DNA of 9,729 nt from Coriobacteriia bacterium (GCA_030598125.1 JAUVQN010000042.1:1-9729), one strand, 5' to 3'. Counted from the first letter of the stretch, positions 1-7,662 are shown. A program made the numbers and translations. The notes: generated from the sequence alone by a model not told the origin.

Positions 1-435
<435 letters not shown>

Positions 436-453
436 GGTTAAAGGTCAACCGCG

Positions 454-482
454 ACGATACCAGGAGGCCTCGGGGTTGGGAA
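454..482 (-). promoter_or_regulatory. Candidate pyrR promoter
   Basis: On the minus strand TTCCCA (482-477; 4 of 6 to the -35 consensus) is followed 17 bases later by TATCGT (459-454; 4 of 6 to the -10 consensus). A TGG directly before the -10 makes it an extended -10 element. Transcription would begin near 447, so the PyrR hairpin would be almost the first thing transcribed. This is a pattern-based call only. Confidence 0.4.
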
Positions 483-539
483 GAGGGTCCAAAACGGCGG
501 GACCGGCCCCTTCCGTCGGAAAGTCCCTGTTCAGACCTA

Positions 540-568
540 TCGAAGTTTCGGCGCTGCGCCGATATACT
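540..568 (+). promoter_or_regulatory. Candidate promoter of the S8 protease gene, probably giving a leaderless mRNA
   Basis: A good -10 hexamer, TATACT, lies at 563-568, only 8 bases before the ATG at 577. Transcription initiating 6-8 bases after the -10 would begin at about 575-577, on or next to the start codon. No Shine-Dalgarno-like sequence precedes the ATG, which fits a leaderless message, a common type in Actinomycetota. The -35 region is weak (TCGAAG at 540-545, 3 of 6), which suggests that an activator or alternative sigma factor may be needed. Confidence 0.5.
548..562. promoter_or_regulatory. Perfect palindrome abutting the protease -10 element (operator candidate)
   Basis: TCGGCGC-T-GCGCCGA is a perfect inverted repeat with 7-base arms and a single central base. 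It fills the spacer of the protease promoter and ends exactly where the -10 hexamer begins. A protein bound here would compete with RNA polymerase. No U-tract follows on either strand, so a terminator is unlikely. A weaker inverted pair, CGAA-GT-TTCG, lies just upstream at 541-550. Confidence 0.4.
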
Positions 569-576
569 TCTCCAGA

Positions 577-2889
577 ATGTTCGCACGAGCCCCCATACGT
601 CGCTGCGCTCTCACCGTCGCGCTCACCGTCGCGCTCACAGCGCTTCACGCGCCGGCCCTCGCGACGGCACTCCAGACCCCGGCTCCCACGGCCGCCGCGC
701 TCCAAGACACGGCTTCCACCGAGATCATCGTCCAGTACCGCGACGGCGTCACGACACAGGACCTCTCCCGCGCCCGCATGGCCGGACTCTCGTTCGCCGA
801 AGCTCGCGTGAGCCCCCACGGACAGGTCGTCGCGACGGTGCCCGACGGCGCGGACGCCGAGCGCCTCGCCGCCGAGCTCATGGGCGACCCGGCGGTAGTC
901 GCTGCGGCGCCCTCCTTCGGCATCCAGGCGCAGGCCCTGCCGGCTGCGCCGCCCAACGACCCCTTCTACTCGAGCGCGCGCTACTCGCTCCCCTACCCGA
1001 TGCTCCAGCGTGCCTATCTGGGACCGGCCACCGCGTATCCGCAATCCACGGCCCTTGAGGACGTCTGGGACTTCGCCTCTTGGCTCGACGTCACGCCCGC
1101 ACCCGTCAAGCTCGCGGTGCTCGACACCGGCTTCTCGGCACCGGCGGTGGACTACACGAACGTCTTCGTCCCCAAGTGGGACTACGTCGACGACGACGGC
1201 AACACCGCGGACGATTCCGGGCACGGCACGTGGGTCGCATCCGTGATCGGCGCCGCTGCGCACAACGGGCAGGGCATCGCGGGCACCCTCCAATCGCCCG
1301 CCTCGCAGGTGCTCATCTACCGGGTCATGAACGGGGCCGGATACGGCAGCGGGGGCGACGCGTGCGAGGCGATCAAGGCGGCCGCGGACGCGGGCGCCCG
1401 GGTCATCAACTGCAGCTTCGGCGAAGTGACCACGAATCCGGGCGTCATCGCGCTGTGGGAGGACGCGGTCTCCTACGCGTGGGATAGAGGCGCTATCGTC
1501 GTGGCCGCCTCGGGCAACGGCGGCACGGACATGGTCGGCGATCCCGTCGTCCTCTACCCGGCCAAGACAGCGCGAGCGATCGGCGTCGGCTCGATCACGT
1601 ACGACGCCGGCGTCGCGGCAGGCCGCTCCAGCGGACTGCGCTCCACGTTCTCCAACTACGGACACGGTCTCGACCTCGTCACGCCCGGCGAAGGGGTCCT
1701 GTCACTCTCGCCAGGCTCGAGCGACGTCGGCCCGTATCTCGGCACGTCGTTCGCGGCCGCCGTCGCGTCGGGTTCGATCGCGTACCTCTTCTCCGTCGCA
1801 CCCGCTACCACGCCCGACGAGCTGCGGAGCGCTCTGATCGACACGGCGCGGCCGTATCCGCCCTCGTCGCCCGATACGTATCGCTACGGACGTGGCCGTC
1901 TCGATGTCTGGTCGGCCCTGGGCAGGCTCGGCGTCCCCCTGCCGGAGGGCGCACCCGACTGCGACCGGCTGTGCGGCGACACACGGTACGGCACTGCCGC
2001 AGCCATCGCCGCCAGGCAGTTCCCCGGTACCGTGGAGACCGTCATCCTCGCCTCCGGCGAGGACTTCCCCGACGCGCTCGCCGCGGGCGTGCTCGCGGAC
2101 GTCGTAGGCGGCCCGGTGCTCCTGACGCGCGCCGCATCGCTCCCGCCGGAGACGGCGTCGCAGATCTCTCGGCTCTCGCCCGCTGAGATCGTCGTCGTGG
2201 GCGGGCCCAGCGCCGTCTCCTCCCCCGTCGCCGAAGCGGCACGCTCGCTCGCGGGCGCGCGGCTCGTCCGCGTGCAGGGCTCCGACCGCTACGAGACGGC
2301 ACTCGAGGTCGCGCGCGAGGTCGCCGACCGCTCGGGCGAGACACCTTCGACCGTGGTCCTCGCGTCGGGACTGGACTTCCCCGACGCGCTCTCCGCGGTG
2401 CCCATGGCGGCGGCCGGTCGCCAGCCGATCCTGCTCTCTCGCACGGATGACGTCGGGTGGGCCTCGCGCCTGGCGCTCGACGAGCTCTCGGCCCAGGAGG
2501 TCGTCATCGTGGGCGGCTCGGGGGTCGTCGGCGACAGCGTCGAAGTGAGCCTCCGCTCCCGCGGCCATGACGTCACGCGGGTCTGGGGCTCAGATCGCTA
2601 TCAGACGTCGCGCGAGGTCGCAGCGTTCGCCGTGGGACGAGGCATCCTCGACTTCGACGCGCTCGGACTCGCGACGGGGCGCGACTTCCCCGATGCACTC
2701 GCGGGCGGCGGCTACATGGCACACAGGGGCTCCCCGCTCATCCTGGCCGACTCGCTCGACGTCTCGCTCTCGCGCTGGCTCGAGGATCGCAGCGTCGACG
2801 TGAAGGGTCTCGACGTGTTCGGCGGCGCGGCCGCCGTCAGCGAGGTGCTCGAGGCGCAGGTCGCGATGAGCCTCGTCGACGAACGCTAG
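577..2889 (+). CDS. Secreted S8 (subtilisin-like) serine protease with three CWB2 cell-wall-binding repeats
   Basis: The 770-residue product is an exported, wall-attached endopeptidase. A signal peptide (basic start, hydrophobic LTVALTVALTAL core) likely ends after ALA at residue 29. Residues about 48-112 resemble an I9-type propeptide, with EIIVQYRDG, GQVVATVP and a VAAAPS end. The catalytic triad is intact: Asp183 in AVLDTG, His216 in SGHGTWVAS and Ser391 in GTSFAAAVASG, with the oxyanion residue Asn314 in ASGNGG. After a short linker with Cys462 and Cys466, three CWB2 (PF04122-type) repeats of about 104 residues start near 464, 565 and 668, each with a DRY and a DFPDAL motif. In the family such triplets hold proteins on the wall by anionic polymers. 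ATG 577 is chosen because it starts the signal peptide directly; there is no ribosome site. Substrate is not predictable. The gene is monocistronic, between divergent pyrR and a convergent kinase gene. Confidence 0.93.
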   Translation: MFARAPIRRCALTVALTVALTALHAPALATALQTPAPTAAALQDTASTEIIVQYRDGVTTQDLSRARMAGLSFAEARVSPHGQVVATVPDGADAERLAAELMGDPAVVAAAPSFGIQAQALPAAPPNDPFYSSARYSLPYPMLQRAYLGPATAYPQSTALEDVWDFASWLDVTPAPVKLAVLDTGFSAPAVDYTNVFVPKWDYVDDDGNTADDSGHGTWVASVIGAAAHNGQGIAGTLQSPASQVLIYRVMNGAGYGSGGDACEAIKAAADAGARVINCSFGEVTTNPGVIALWEDAVSYAWDRGAIVVAASGNGGTDMVGDPVVLYPAKTARAIGVGSITYDAGVAAGRSSGLRSTFSNYGHGLDLVTPGEGVLSLSPGSSDVGPYLGTSFAAAVASGSIAYLFSVAPATTPDELRSALIDTARPYPPSSPDTYRYGRGRLDVWSALGRLGVPLPEGAPDCDRLCGDTRYGTAAAIAARQFPGTVETVILASGEDFPDALAAGVLADVVGGPVLLTRAASLPPETASQISRLSPAEIVVVGGPSAVSSPVAEAARSLAGARLVRVQGSDRYETALEVAREVADRSGETPSTVVLASGLDFPDALSAVPMAAAGRQPILLSRTDDVGWASRLALDELSAQEVVIVGGSGVVGDSVEVSLRSRGHDVTRVWGSDRYQTSREVAAFAVGRGILDFDALGLATGRDFPDALAGGGYMAHRGSPLILADSLDVSLSRWLEDRSVDVKGLDVFGGAAAVSEVLEAQVAMSLVDER
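610..638 (+). repeat. 12-bp tandem repeat in the signal-peptide coding sequence
   Basis: CTCACCGTCGCG occurs twice in perfect tandem (610-621 and 622-633), followed by a partial third copy CTCAC (634-638). It encodes the repeated tetrapeptide LTVA in the hydrophobic core of the signal peptide. Because the unit is a multiple of three, gain or loss of a copy would lengthen or shorten the core without breaking the frame. Confidence 0.9.
1966..2889 (+). repeat. Three tandem CWB2 repeat units within the protease gene
   Basis: The repeat is clear in protein and still visible in DNA. The 18-base stretch encoding DFPDAL is identical at 2062-2079 and 2374-2391 and differs at two positions in the third copy at 2683-2700. 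The spacing is 312 and then 309 bases, giving a unit of 103-104 residues. Each unit also has a GxxRYxTA/S-type motif near its start (DTRYGTA, SDRYETA, SDRYQTS) and a VVGG- or FGGA-type turn in its second half. Confidence 0.9.
2886..2889. other. Shared stop site CTAG of two convergent genes
   Basis: The protease stop TAG is 2887-2889 on the plus strand. The kinase stop TAG is 2888-2886 on the minus strand. The self-complementary CTAG ends both genes, so there is no intergenic sequence, and any transcription terminator would have to lie inside one of the two coding regions. I see no hairpin followed by a T-tract on either side. Confidence 0.95.
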
Positions 2890-5321
2890 CCCGTCTCCTC
2901 GGACTGCGGCGGTCCCTTCGCCGGAAGCATGACCGTGAACGTGCTGCCGGCCCCCGGCGTGCTCTCCACGCTCACCTGACCCCCGTGCGCGCGAGCGATC
3001 TCGCGCACGATGAAGAGACCGAGCCCGAAACCGCCGAATCTGCGCGTCGCTGACATGTCGGCCTGCGTGAAGCGGTCGAAGATGGAGCCGATGGCGTCGG
3101 GCTCGATGCCGATCCCCTCGTCGCCGACGGACAGGAGCAGGGTGCGCCTGTCGCTCGTCAGACGGACGGTGACCGTTCCGCCGTCCGGAGAGTACTTGAC
3201 CGCATTCGACACCAGATTCGAGACGAGACTCCCCACGCGCTCGGGATCGCACGTGATCTCCGGCAGGTCCTGCTGTATCTCCATGACGAGCTCGTGGTCC
3301 GGACCCATGGAGACGGCCTCCGCGTATTCCGCGACGAGCGGCCCGACTAGACAGCCGCGCACATCGAGGGGGAACCGGCCACTCTCGAGCTGCGAGACCT
3401 CCAACAGCTCCTCGACGAGGCGCTGCATCTCGCTGCCGTGAAAGCGGATCTTCTCGGCGAAGCGCTGTGACTCGTCGTCGTGTTCTCCGCGCCCGGAGAG
3501 CAGAAGGTCGGTGAACGCGATGATGCTCGTCAGCGGTGTCCTCAGTTCGTGCGAGATCATGGAGAGGAAGTCCGTCTTCGCTTGCTCGAGACGCTTGCGG
3601 TCGGTGATGTCCTGCTTCACGACGACGATGCTCTCGAGCCTGCCGTCGAGCCCCAGCACCGGAGCGAGGGTGACCTCCTCGCTGTACTCCTCGGAGTTCT
3701 TCCGCGTAGAGACGATCTCACCGTGCCACGACCGGCCCTCCGCGAGCTCCCCCATCGGATCGGGCACCGTGCCCGCCAGGCGCAGCAGTAGAGGGAGCTT
3801 GCGCCCGCGCATCTCGTCGAGCGAGTACCCCGAGAGCGACTCGTGGGCCGGGTTCGCCCAGAGGATGTGGCCGTCCGCGCCCGTGATGAGGATGGCGTTC
3901 GCAGCGGAGGTGAGCGCCGTCGACTGGAGCTGGAGCCGGCGTTGGTTCTCCGCGAGTGCGAACGTGAGCCCGATCCGCTCCACGCACCGCTCGAGCATCG
4001 ATACGAGCTGGTCGTCGAAGGACGAGACGTCGCGCGCGCAGAACGCCACCGCTCCCATGACGGTCCCGAACGCGGCGAGCGGCACCGCGAGGATCGCGCC
4101 GACGTCTACCTCCTTCGAGACCATCTTGAGTTCGGGGGGCATGTCGTCCAGCGTGTCGAGGACGACATCGGAGGATCCCAGCGCCTGGGTCACCGCCGTG
4201 GGGAAGCCCGTCGCCTCGCTCATGAACAGGTCGAAGTCGGCCGAAGCGGCCGAGCCCGCGCTCGCCCTGAGCTCGAGCCTCCCGCCAGGCGTGCGCACCA
4301 CCACAGCGACCATCTGCAGATGGAGCGCCTGCGCGAGGCGCACGCAGAGGTCGAGCAGGGCCTCTTCGACCGAGTCCTCCACCAGCACGGCGTTGTTGAG
4401 CTTCGCCACGACCGCGTCGCAGACCTCCGCGCGCACCCTGAGCGTGACGTCCAGCCCGAACGTGAGGACCCCGGCCGCGTTTCCCGATTCATCCGTGCGG
4501 ACGGTGTCCGACCAGTCGAGCGTCCGCTCACGGCTCGACTTCGTCCTGATGACCCCGGTCATCCGCAGCGGATAGAGACCGCCGGTGATGTTCTCGAACT
4601 GCTTCTCGTAGCGTCCTCTGGCGTACTCGGGGACGAGCAGCTCGAGGAAGTCCCGGCCGATCGCCTCAGGAGCCGAGTACCCTGTGATCCTCTCGGCCCC
4701 GCGGCTGTACAGCTCGATCGTGCCATCCGAGTCCAGCCCGCAGATGAGGAGGTCCGCGACCTCGATGACCTGGGAAGTGAAGTCGCGCTCGCGACGGAGA
4801 TCCGATTCGATCCTCTTGCGCTCGGTGAGGTCCCGGCTGAGCTGGGTCACCTTCTCCTCGAGCTTGCGCACGAGTCTGCCGCTGTACTCGTCGAGGACGA
4901 GGGTCTCGTCGTCGCGGGTGAGCGTCGCGTCCGGCGCGGCCGGTTCCCTCTCCGCCACCTCGGCGATCGCCGACTCGACCTCGGCCAGGAGTGCGTCGGG
5001 CTCCATGGGTTTCAGCAGGAAGCGGTCGGCCCCCATATGCTCGGCGAGACGCCGGTCCTCGGGGTCGGTGTAGCTCGCCGTGTAGAAGATGAACGGGGCG
5101 CCGGCAAGACGCTCGTCCTTCTTGCACTCCATACACAGTCGGTAGCCGTCCATCCGAGGCATGAGGATGTCGGAGACGATCGCGTCCACGTCCCGCAGCC
5201 GGGCCTTCTCGAGCGCCTCCTCGCCATCCTCGGCGAGCACCACCTCGTAGCCCTTCGCCGAGAACAGGGTGTCCAGGAGGAGGCGGCTCGCCTCGTCGTC
5301 GTCGGCGACGAGTATCCTCAT
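2886..5321 (-). CDS. Soluble hybrid sensor histidine kinase, REC-PAS-GAF-PAS-HisKA-HATPase
   Basis: The 811-residue product has, in order, an N-terminal receiver domain (about 1-120; acidic pocket Asp7-Asp9, phospho-acceptor Asp51 in VSDILMPRMDG, Thr81, Lys104), a charged coiled-coil linker (about 150-180), a PAS domain (about 181-300), a GAF domain (about 315-465), a second PAS domain (about 470-575) ending in the usual DITDRKRLEQAKTDF, a HisKA domain with His591 in SHELRTPL, and an ATPase domain (about 690-800; NLVSNAVKYS, DEGIGI, GFGLGLFI). All motifs needed for autophosphorylation are present. No membrane segment is seen, so it should sense a cytoplasmic cue; the ligand is unknown. ATG 5321 is chosen over an upstream in-frame ATG at 5420 because the receiver domain begins there and the ATG overlaps the TGA of the preceding response regulator (ATGA, 5321-5318), suggesting coupled translation. 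The natural partner is that regulator. Confidence 0.93.
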   Translation of the reverse strand: MRILVADDDEASRLLLDTLFSAKGYEVVLAEDGEEALEKARLRDVDAIVSDILMPRMDGYRLCMECKKDERLAGAPFIFYTASYTDPEDRRLAEHMGADRFLLKPMEPDALLAEVESAIAEVAEREPAAPDATLTRDDETLVLDEYSGRLVRKLEEKVTQLSRDLTERKRIESDLRRERDFTSQVIEVADLLICGLDSDGTIELYSRGAERITGYSAPEAIGRDFLELLVPEYARGRYEKQFENITGGLYPLRMTGVIRTKSSRERTLDWSDTVRTDESGNAAGVLTFGLDVTLRVRAEVCDAVVAKLNNAVLVEDSVEEALLDLCVRLAQALHLQMVAVVVRTPGGRLELRASAGSAASADFDLFMSEATGFPTAVTQALGSSDVVLDTLDDMPPELKMVSKEVDVGAILAVPLAAFGTVMGAVAFCARDVSSFDDQLVSMLERCVERIGLTFALAENQRRLQLQSTALTSAANAILITGADGHILWANPAHESLSGYSLDEMRGRKLPLLLRLAGTVPDPMGELAEGRSWHGEIVSTRKNSEEYSEEVTLAPVLGLDGRLESIVVVKQDITDRKRLEQAKTDFLSMISHELRTPLTSIIAFTDLLLSGRGEHDDESQRFAEKIRFHGSEMQRLVEELLEVSQLESGRFPLDVRGCLVGPLVAEYAEAVSMGPDHELVMEIQQDLPEITCDPERVGSLVSNLVSNAVKYSPDGGTVTVRLTSDRRTLLLSVGDEGIGIEPDAIGSIFDRFTQADMSATRRFGGFGLGLFIVREIARAHGGQVSVESTPGAGSTFTVMLPAKGPPQSEETG

Positions 5322-5713
5322 CGTCCGTCCGGCTCGCTCGCCTCGGTGCCTTGGAGGAAGCCCTCCACCTGCCGGACGAACGTCCCCGGCTCGATGGGTT
5401 TGGGGATGTAGCCGACGCATCCGGCCTGCACCGCGCGATCGCGGTCGCCGGTCATCGAGTAGGCGGTCAAGGCGACCACCGTGACGTCCTCCAGGCCTGG
5501 CGAGTGAAGGATCCTCCGCGTGGCCTCGAGGCCGTCGAGTCTCGGGAGCAGCAGGTCCATGAGGATGAGATCCGGCTCCATCTCGCGCGCCTTCTCGACG
5601 GCTTCTTCGCCGTCGTGCGCGACGTCGACGTCATACCCGCCCTGTTCGAGCAGGTAGCGAGTCAAGTACAGGTTCTGGGGATCGTCTTCCACGACGAGGA
5701 TGCGAGAGCCCAC
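5318..5713 (-). CDS. Stand-alone receiver-domain response regulator (CheY/DivK type)
   Basis: The 131-residue protein is a single receiver domain. Its acidic pair is Asp10-Asp11, the phospho-acceptor is Asp53 in LILMDLLLPRLDG, and the switch residues are Thr83 and Lys105 in KPIEPGTF. There is no DNA-binding or enzymatic output domain, so it must act by protein contact or as a phosphorelay carrier. The EDDPQNLYLTRYLLE start and the MTGDRDRAVQAGCVGYIPKP end are typical of small DivK-like regulators encoded beside hybrid kinases. It starts with GTG at 5713, preceded by AGGGAGGG about 6 bases upstream. It begins 24 bases after the rluD-like gene and overlaps the kinase gene by 4 bases, so it belongs to the same transcript. 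Confidence 0.92.
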   Translation of the reverse strand: MGSRILVVEDDPQNLYLTRYLLEQGGYDVDVAHDGEEAVEKAREMEPDLILMDLLLPRLDGLEATRRILHSPGLEDVTVVALTAYSMTGDRDRAVQAGCVGYIPKPIEPGTFVRQVEGFLQGTEASEPDGR

Positions 5714-5737
5714 GGTAACCCTCCCTCGCCCGGTGTC

Positions 5738-6751
5738 TCAGGCCCCGGGACTGCCCCCAACAGTATGCACGACTTCCTCACCGTACGCCGTGACGCCCAT
5801 CGACCGCTCGGAGAGCTCCTCGAGACGCTCGCGAAGGTCGTTCGGGACAGAGTCGACGAGATCGATCTCCTCGCCCGTCAGCGGGTGTTCGAAGCGCAGC
5901 CGGTACGAGTGGAGGAACTGCCTCGTCAGACCGAGGTCGTGCCCCCTGCGCTTCCGGCCGTACGTCTGGTCGCCGACGACGTGGTGGTCGATGTAGGCCA
6001 TGTGGACCCGTATCTGGTGTGTCCTGCCCGTATGCAGCTTGCACTCGAGCAGCGTGAGACCGTCGTCGGAGTAGTCCGTGTCGAAGCGCTCCACTACCGA
6101 GAAGTTCGTCACGGCTTGCCGGGATTGCGGGCCGTGCGTGACGGCCATCTTCATCCGTTCCTTCGGATGGCGGCCGATCGGCGCATCGACGATACCCGTG
6201 TCCGGAGCGATGAGGCCGTGCACCAGGCAGCAGTAGCGACGGTCGACGGCCCGGATCCTGATGGCCTCGGAGAGCGCCGCCTGCGTCTCGTCGTCCTTCG
6301 CCGCGAGCATGAGCCCGGACGTGTCCTTGTCGAGCCGGTGCACGATACCGGGCCGCTCGACACCCCCGAGACTGCCGAGCGAGTCGCAATGCCAGAGCAA
6401 CGCGTGCACGAGCGTCCCTGAGTGGTGGGCATCGGTGGGGTGCACGACCATCCCGGCGGGCTTGGACAGCACGATCAGATGCTCGTCCTCGAAGCGCACG
6501 TCGAGTGGGATGTCCTCGGGCTCGAGCGTCGTCTCGAGCGGCGGGGGGAGCTTCACCTCGACGAACTCCCCCGCACGGGTGACGTGGTGCTTGCCGATCA
6601 TCGTGCCGTTGACGGTGACCAGCCCTCGATCGATGAGCCGTTGCCCGAAGGACCGGCTCGGCACGAGTCCGATCTGGGCGATGACCTTGTCGATGCGCCC
6701 ACCGGCCTCATCACCCTTGATGGTGTGCGTGAGGACCTCCGTCTCGTTCAC
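5738..6751 (-). CDS. rluD: RluA/RluD-family large-subunit rRNA pseudouridine synthase
   Basis: The 337-residue protein has an N-terminal S4 RNA-binding domain (about 10-70, with GGRIDKVIAQ and VNG turns) and an RluA-type catalytic domain. The hallmark GIVHRLDKDTSGLM places the catalytic Asp at residue 141. LSKPAGMVVHP (95-105) and LLECKLHTGRTHQIRVHM complete the family motifs. It isomerises uridine to pseudouridine in large-subunit rRNA; by homology this is RluD-like (helix 69), but the precise target cannot be told from sequence and RluC-like specificity is possible. It starts with GTG 6751, supported by GAGGAG (6765-6760) with 8-base spacing and by a 4-base GTGA overlap with the lspA stop. 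The position after lspA matches ylyB of Bacillus subtilis. Confidence 0.93.
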   Translation of the reverse strand: MNETEVLTHTIKGDEAGGRIDKVIAQIGLVPSRSFGQRLIDRGLVTVNGTMIGKHHVTRAGEFVEVKLPPPLETTLEPEDIPLDVRFEDEHLIVLSKPAGMVVHPTDAHHSGTLVHALLWHCDSLGSLGGVERPGIVHRLDKDTSGLMLAAKDDETQAALSEAIRIRAVDRRYCCLVHGLIAPDTGIVDAPIGRHPKERMKMAVTHGPQSRQAVTNFSVVERFDTDYSDDGLTLLECKLHTGRTHQIRVHMAYIDHHVVGDQTYGRKRRGHDLGLTRQFLHSYRLRFEHPLTGEEIDLVDSVPNDLRERLEELSERSMGVTAYGEEVVHTVGGSPGA

Positions 6752-7245
6752 GGAGACTGCTCCTCGGGCTCGGGGGCCGGCCGCGAGAACAACACATGCA
6801 CCACGAGGATGGCCGTACCCACGACCACGGCGCTATCGGCGACGTTGAACACGGGCCAGAAGGAGACCTCCACGAAGTCGACCACCACGCCAGTCGTCAC
6901 CCGGTCGACGAGGTTGCCGATCGAGCCTCCGGCCACGAGACCGAGCGCCAGGAGCACCCACGGCTCCCGGGGCTTCGCGCGCCACAGGTAGATGACGACG
7001 GCGACGATGACCAGGCTTCCGACCGCGGCGAGAAGCAGCTGCCTGCCCTGCAGGACGCCGAATGCGGCGCCCGCGTTCTCGACCCGGGTGAACTGCAGCA
7101 CGTCGCCGAGCACATCCACGGACTGGGAGGGTCGCATGAACTCGCGGACGAGCGCCTTGGTGGCGCGGTCGAGCATGAGCGTTGCGGCGGCCGTGACGGC
7201 GAAGACAGTCAGCGCCGCCCTCTGGCTCAGGATGCCTCTTCCCAT
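6748..7245 (-). CDS. lspA: Lipoprotein signal peptidase (signal peptidase II)
   Basis: The 165-residue integral membrane aspartyl protease removes the signal peptide from diacylglyceryl-modified prolipoproteins. Family motifs are present: NAGAAFG at 57-63, GNLVDR with catalytic Asp114, and FNVADS with catalytic Asp137. Hydrophobic segments lie near 10-25, 70-88, 96-112 and 135-153, the usual four-helix layout. Length is normal. ATG 7245 is annotated and overlaps the upstream DksA-like gene by 19 bases, but its ribosome site is poor (AAGGA almost touches the ATG). An in-frame CTG at 7230-7228 overlaps that gene's TGA as CTGA and has GGAAGAGG 4 bases upstream; it could be the true start and would shorten the protein by five residues. 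The stop overlaps the next gene's GTG. Confidence 0.95.
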   Translation of the reverse strand: MGRGILSQRAALTVFAVTAAATLMLDRATKALVREFMRPSQSVDVLGDVLQFTRVENAGAAFGVLQGRQLLLAAVGSLVIVAVVIYLWRAKPREPWVLLALGLVAGGSIGNLVDRVTTGVVVDFVEVSFWPVFNVADSAVVVGTAILVVHVLFSRPAPEPEEQSP

Positions 7246-7592
7246 TCCTTGCAGGCGATGCACAGCTCGGCGGACGGGACGGCCTCGAGCCGGGAGACGG
7301 AGACGTCCTTGCCACACCTCTCGCATGTGCCGTACTCGCCCTCGTCCATACGGACGAGGGCCTTCTCGACCTGCTCGAGAAGGTGCTTGGAGTTGCCCAC
7401 GAGACCCATGTCCAACTCGCGCGAGAAGGTCGCCGTGCCCTGATCGGCCATGTGGTCGCGATAGTTGTTCTCGCCCGTGGCGTCCGACACGTTCTCGGCG
7501 CCCTCGCGCTCCATCTCCTCGATCTCGCTCACCAGTCGCTGCTGCTCGTCCTCGAGCGAGCGCCGGAGTCTGCTGCGTGTCTTCGCGTTCAC
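7227..7592 (-). CDS. TraR/DksA-family zinc-finger protein (YlyA-like)
   Basis: The 121-residue protein has an N-terminal helical coiled coil rich in charged residues (about 5-35), a conserved middle part (ENNYRDHMADQGTATFSRE, about 42-59), and a C-terminal four-cysteine zinc finger: Cys90 and Cys93 in CERCG, Cys111 and Cys114 in CIAC. In the family such proteins enter the RNA polymerase secondary channel and tune initiation; the role of this one is not known directly. The start is GTG 7592, set by GGAGG at 7606-7602 with a 9-base spacer. An upstream in-frame GTG at 7640 lacks a ribosome site. It is the first gene of the operon behind its own promoter, and the ileS-TraR/DksA-lspA order matches ileS-ylyA-lspA of Bacillus subtilis. 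Confidence 0.9.
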   Translation of the reverse strand: MNAKTRSRLRRSLEDEQQRLVSEIEEMEREGAENVSDATGENNYRDHMADQGTATFSRELDMGLVGNSKHLLEQVEKALVRMDEGEYGTCERCGKDVSVSRLEAVPSAELCIACKEWEEAS

Positions 7593-7601
7593 GTCCGAAG
7601 G

Positions 7602-7606
7602 CCTCC
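7602..7606 (-). promoter_or_regulatory. Ribosome binding site fixing the DksA-like start
   Basis: GGAGG on the minus strand lies 9 bases before GTG 7592. It is the only good Shine-Dalgarno match in the leader and favours GTG 7592 over the earlier in-frame GTG at 7640. Confidence 0.75.
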
Positions 7607-7662
7607 AAGACGACCCTGAGATAAGGAATGCGCTGTTCACATGGGTCGTTCGCTATGCAAGG

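Noticed and set aside
445..1665. Long minus-strand open frame (406 codons) opposite the S8 protease
   Set aside because: It is antisense to a gene with an intact catalytic triad, is very rich in Arg and Gly, shows no recognisable motif, and would cover the protease promoter and pyrR leader. Such open shadows are expected in high-GC DNA.
2821..2835. GGCGGC-GCG-GCCGCC hairpin near the protease 3' end as a terminator for the kinase operon
   Set aside because: It encodes the conserved FGGAAAV turn of the third CWB2 repeat and no T-tract follows on either strand.
3843..5411. Plus-strand open frame (522 codons) opposite the sensor kinase
   Set aside because: Its composition is that of an antisense shadow (runs of Arg, Glu, Val, His). 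The minus-strand kinase frame has clear REC, PAS, GAF, HisKA and ATPase motifs throughout.
5321..5420. Upstream ATG (5420) extending the kinase by 33 residues
   Set aside because: The extension is a Arg/His/Pro/Gly-rich translation of the response-regulator gene in another frame. The receiver domain starts exactly at ATG 5321, which forms an ATGA overlap with the regulator's stop.
7593..7640. GTG 7640 as the start of the dksA-like gene
   Set aside because: The extra 16 residues are not family-like and no ribosome site precedes GTG 7640, whereas GTG 7592 has GGAGG at good spacing.
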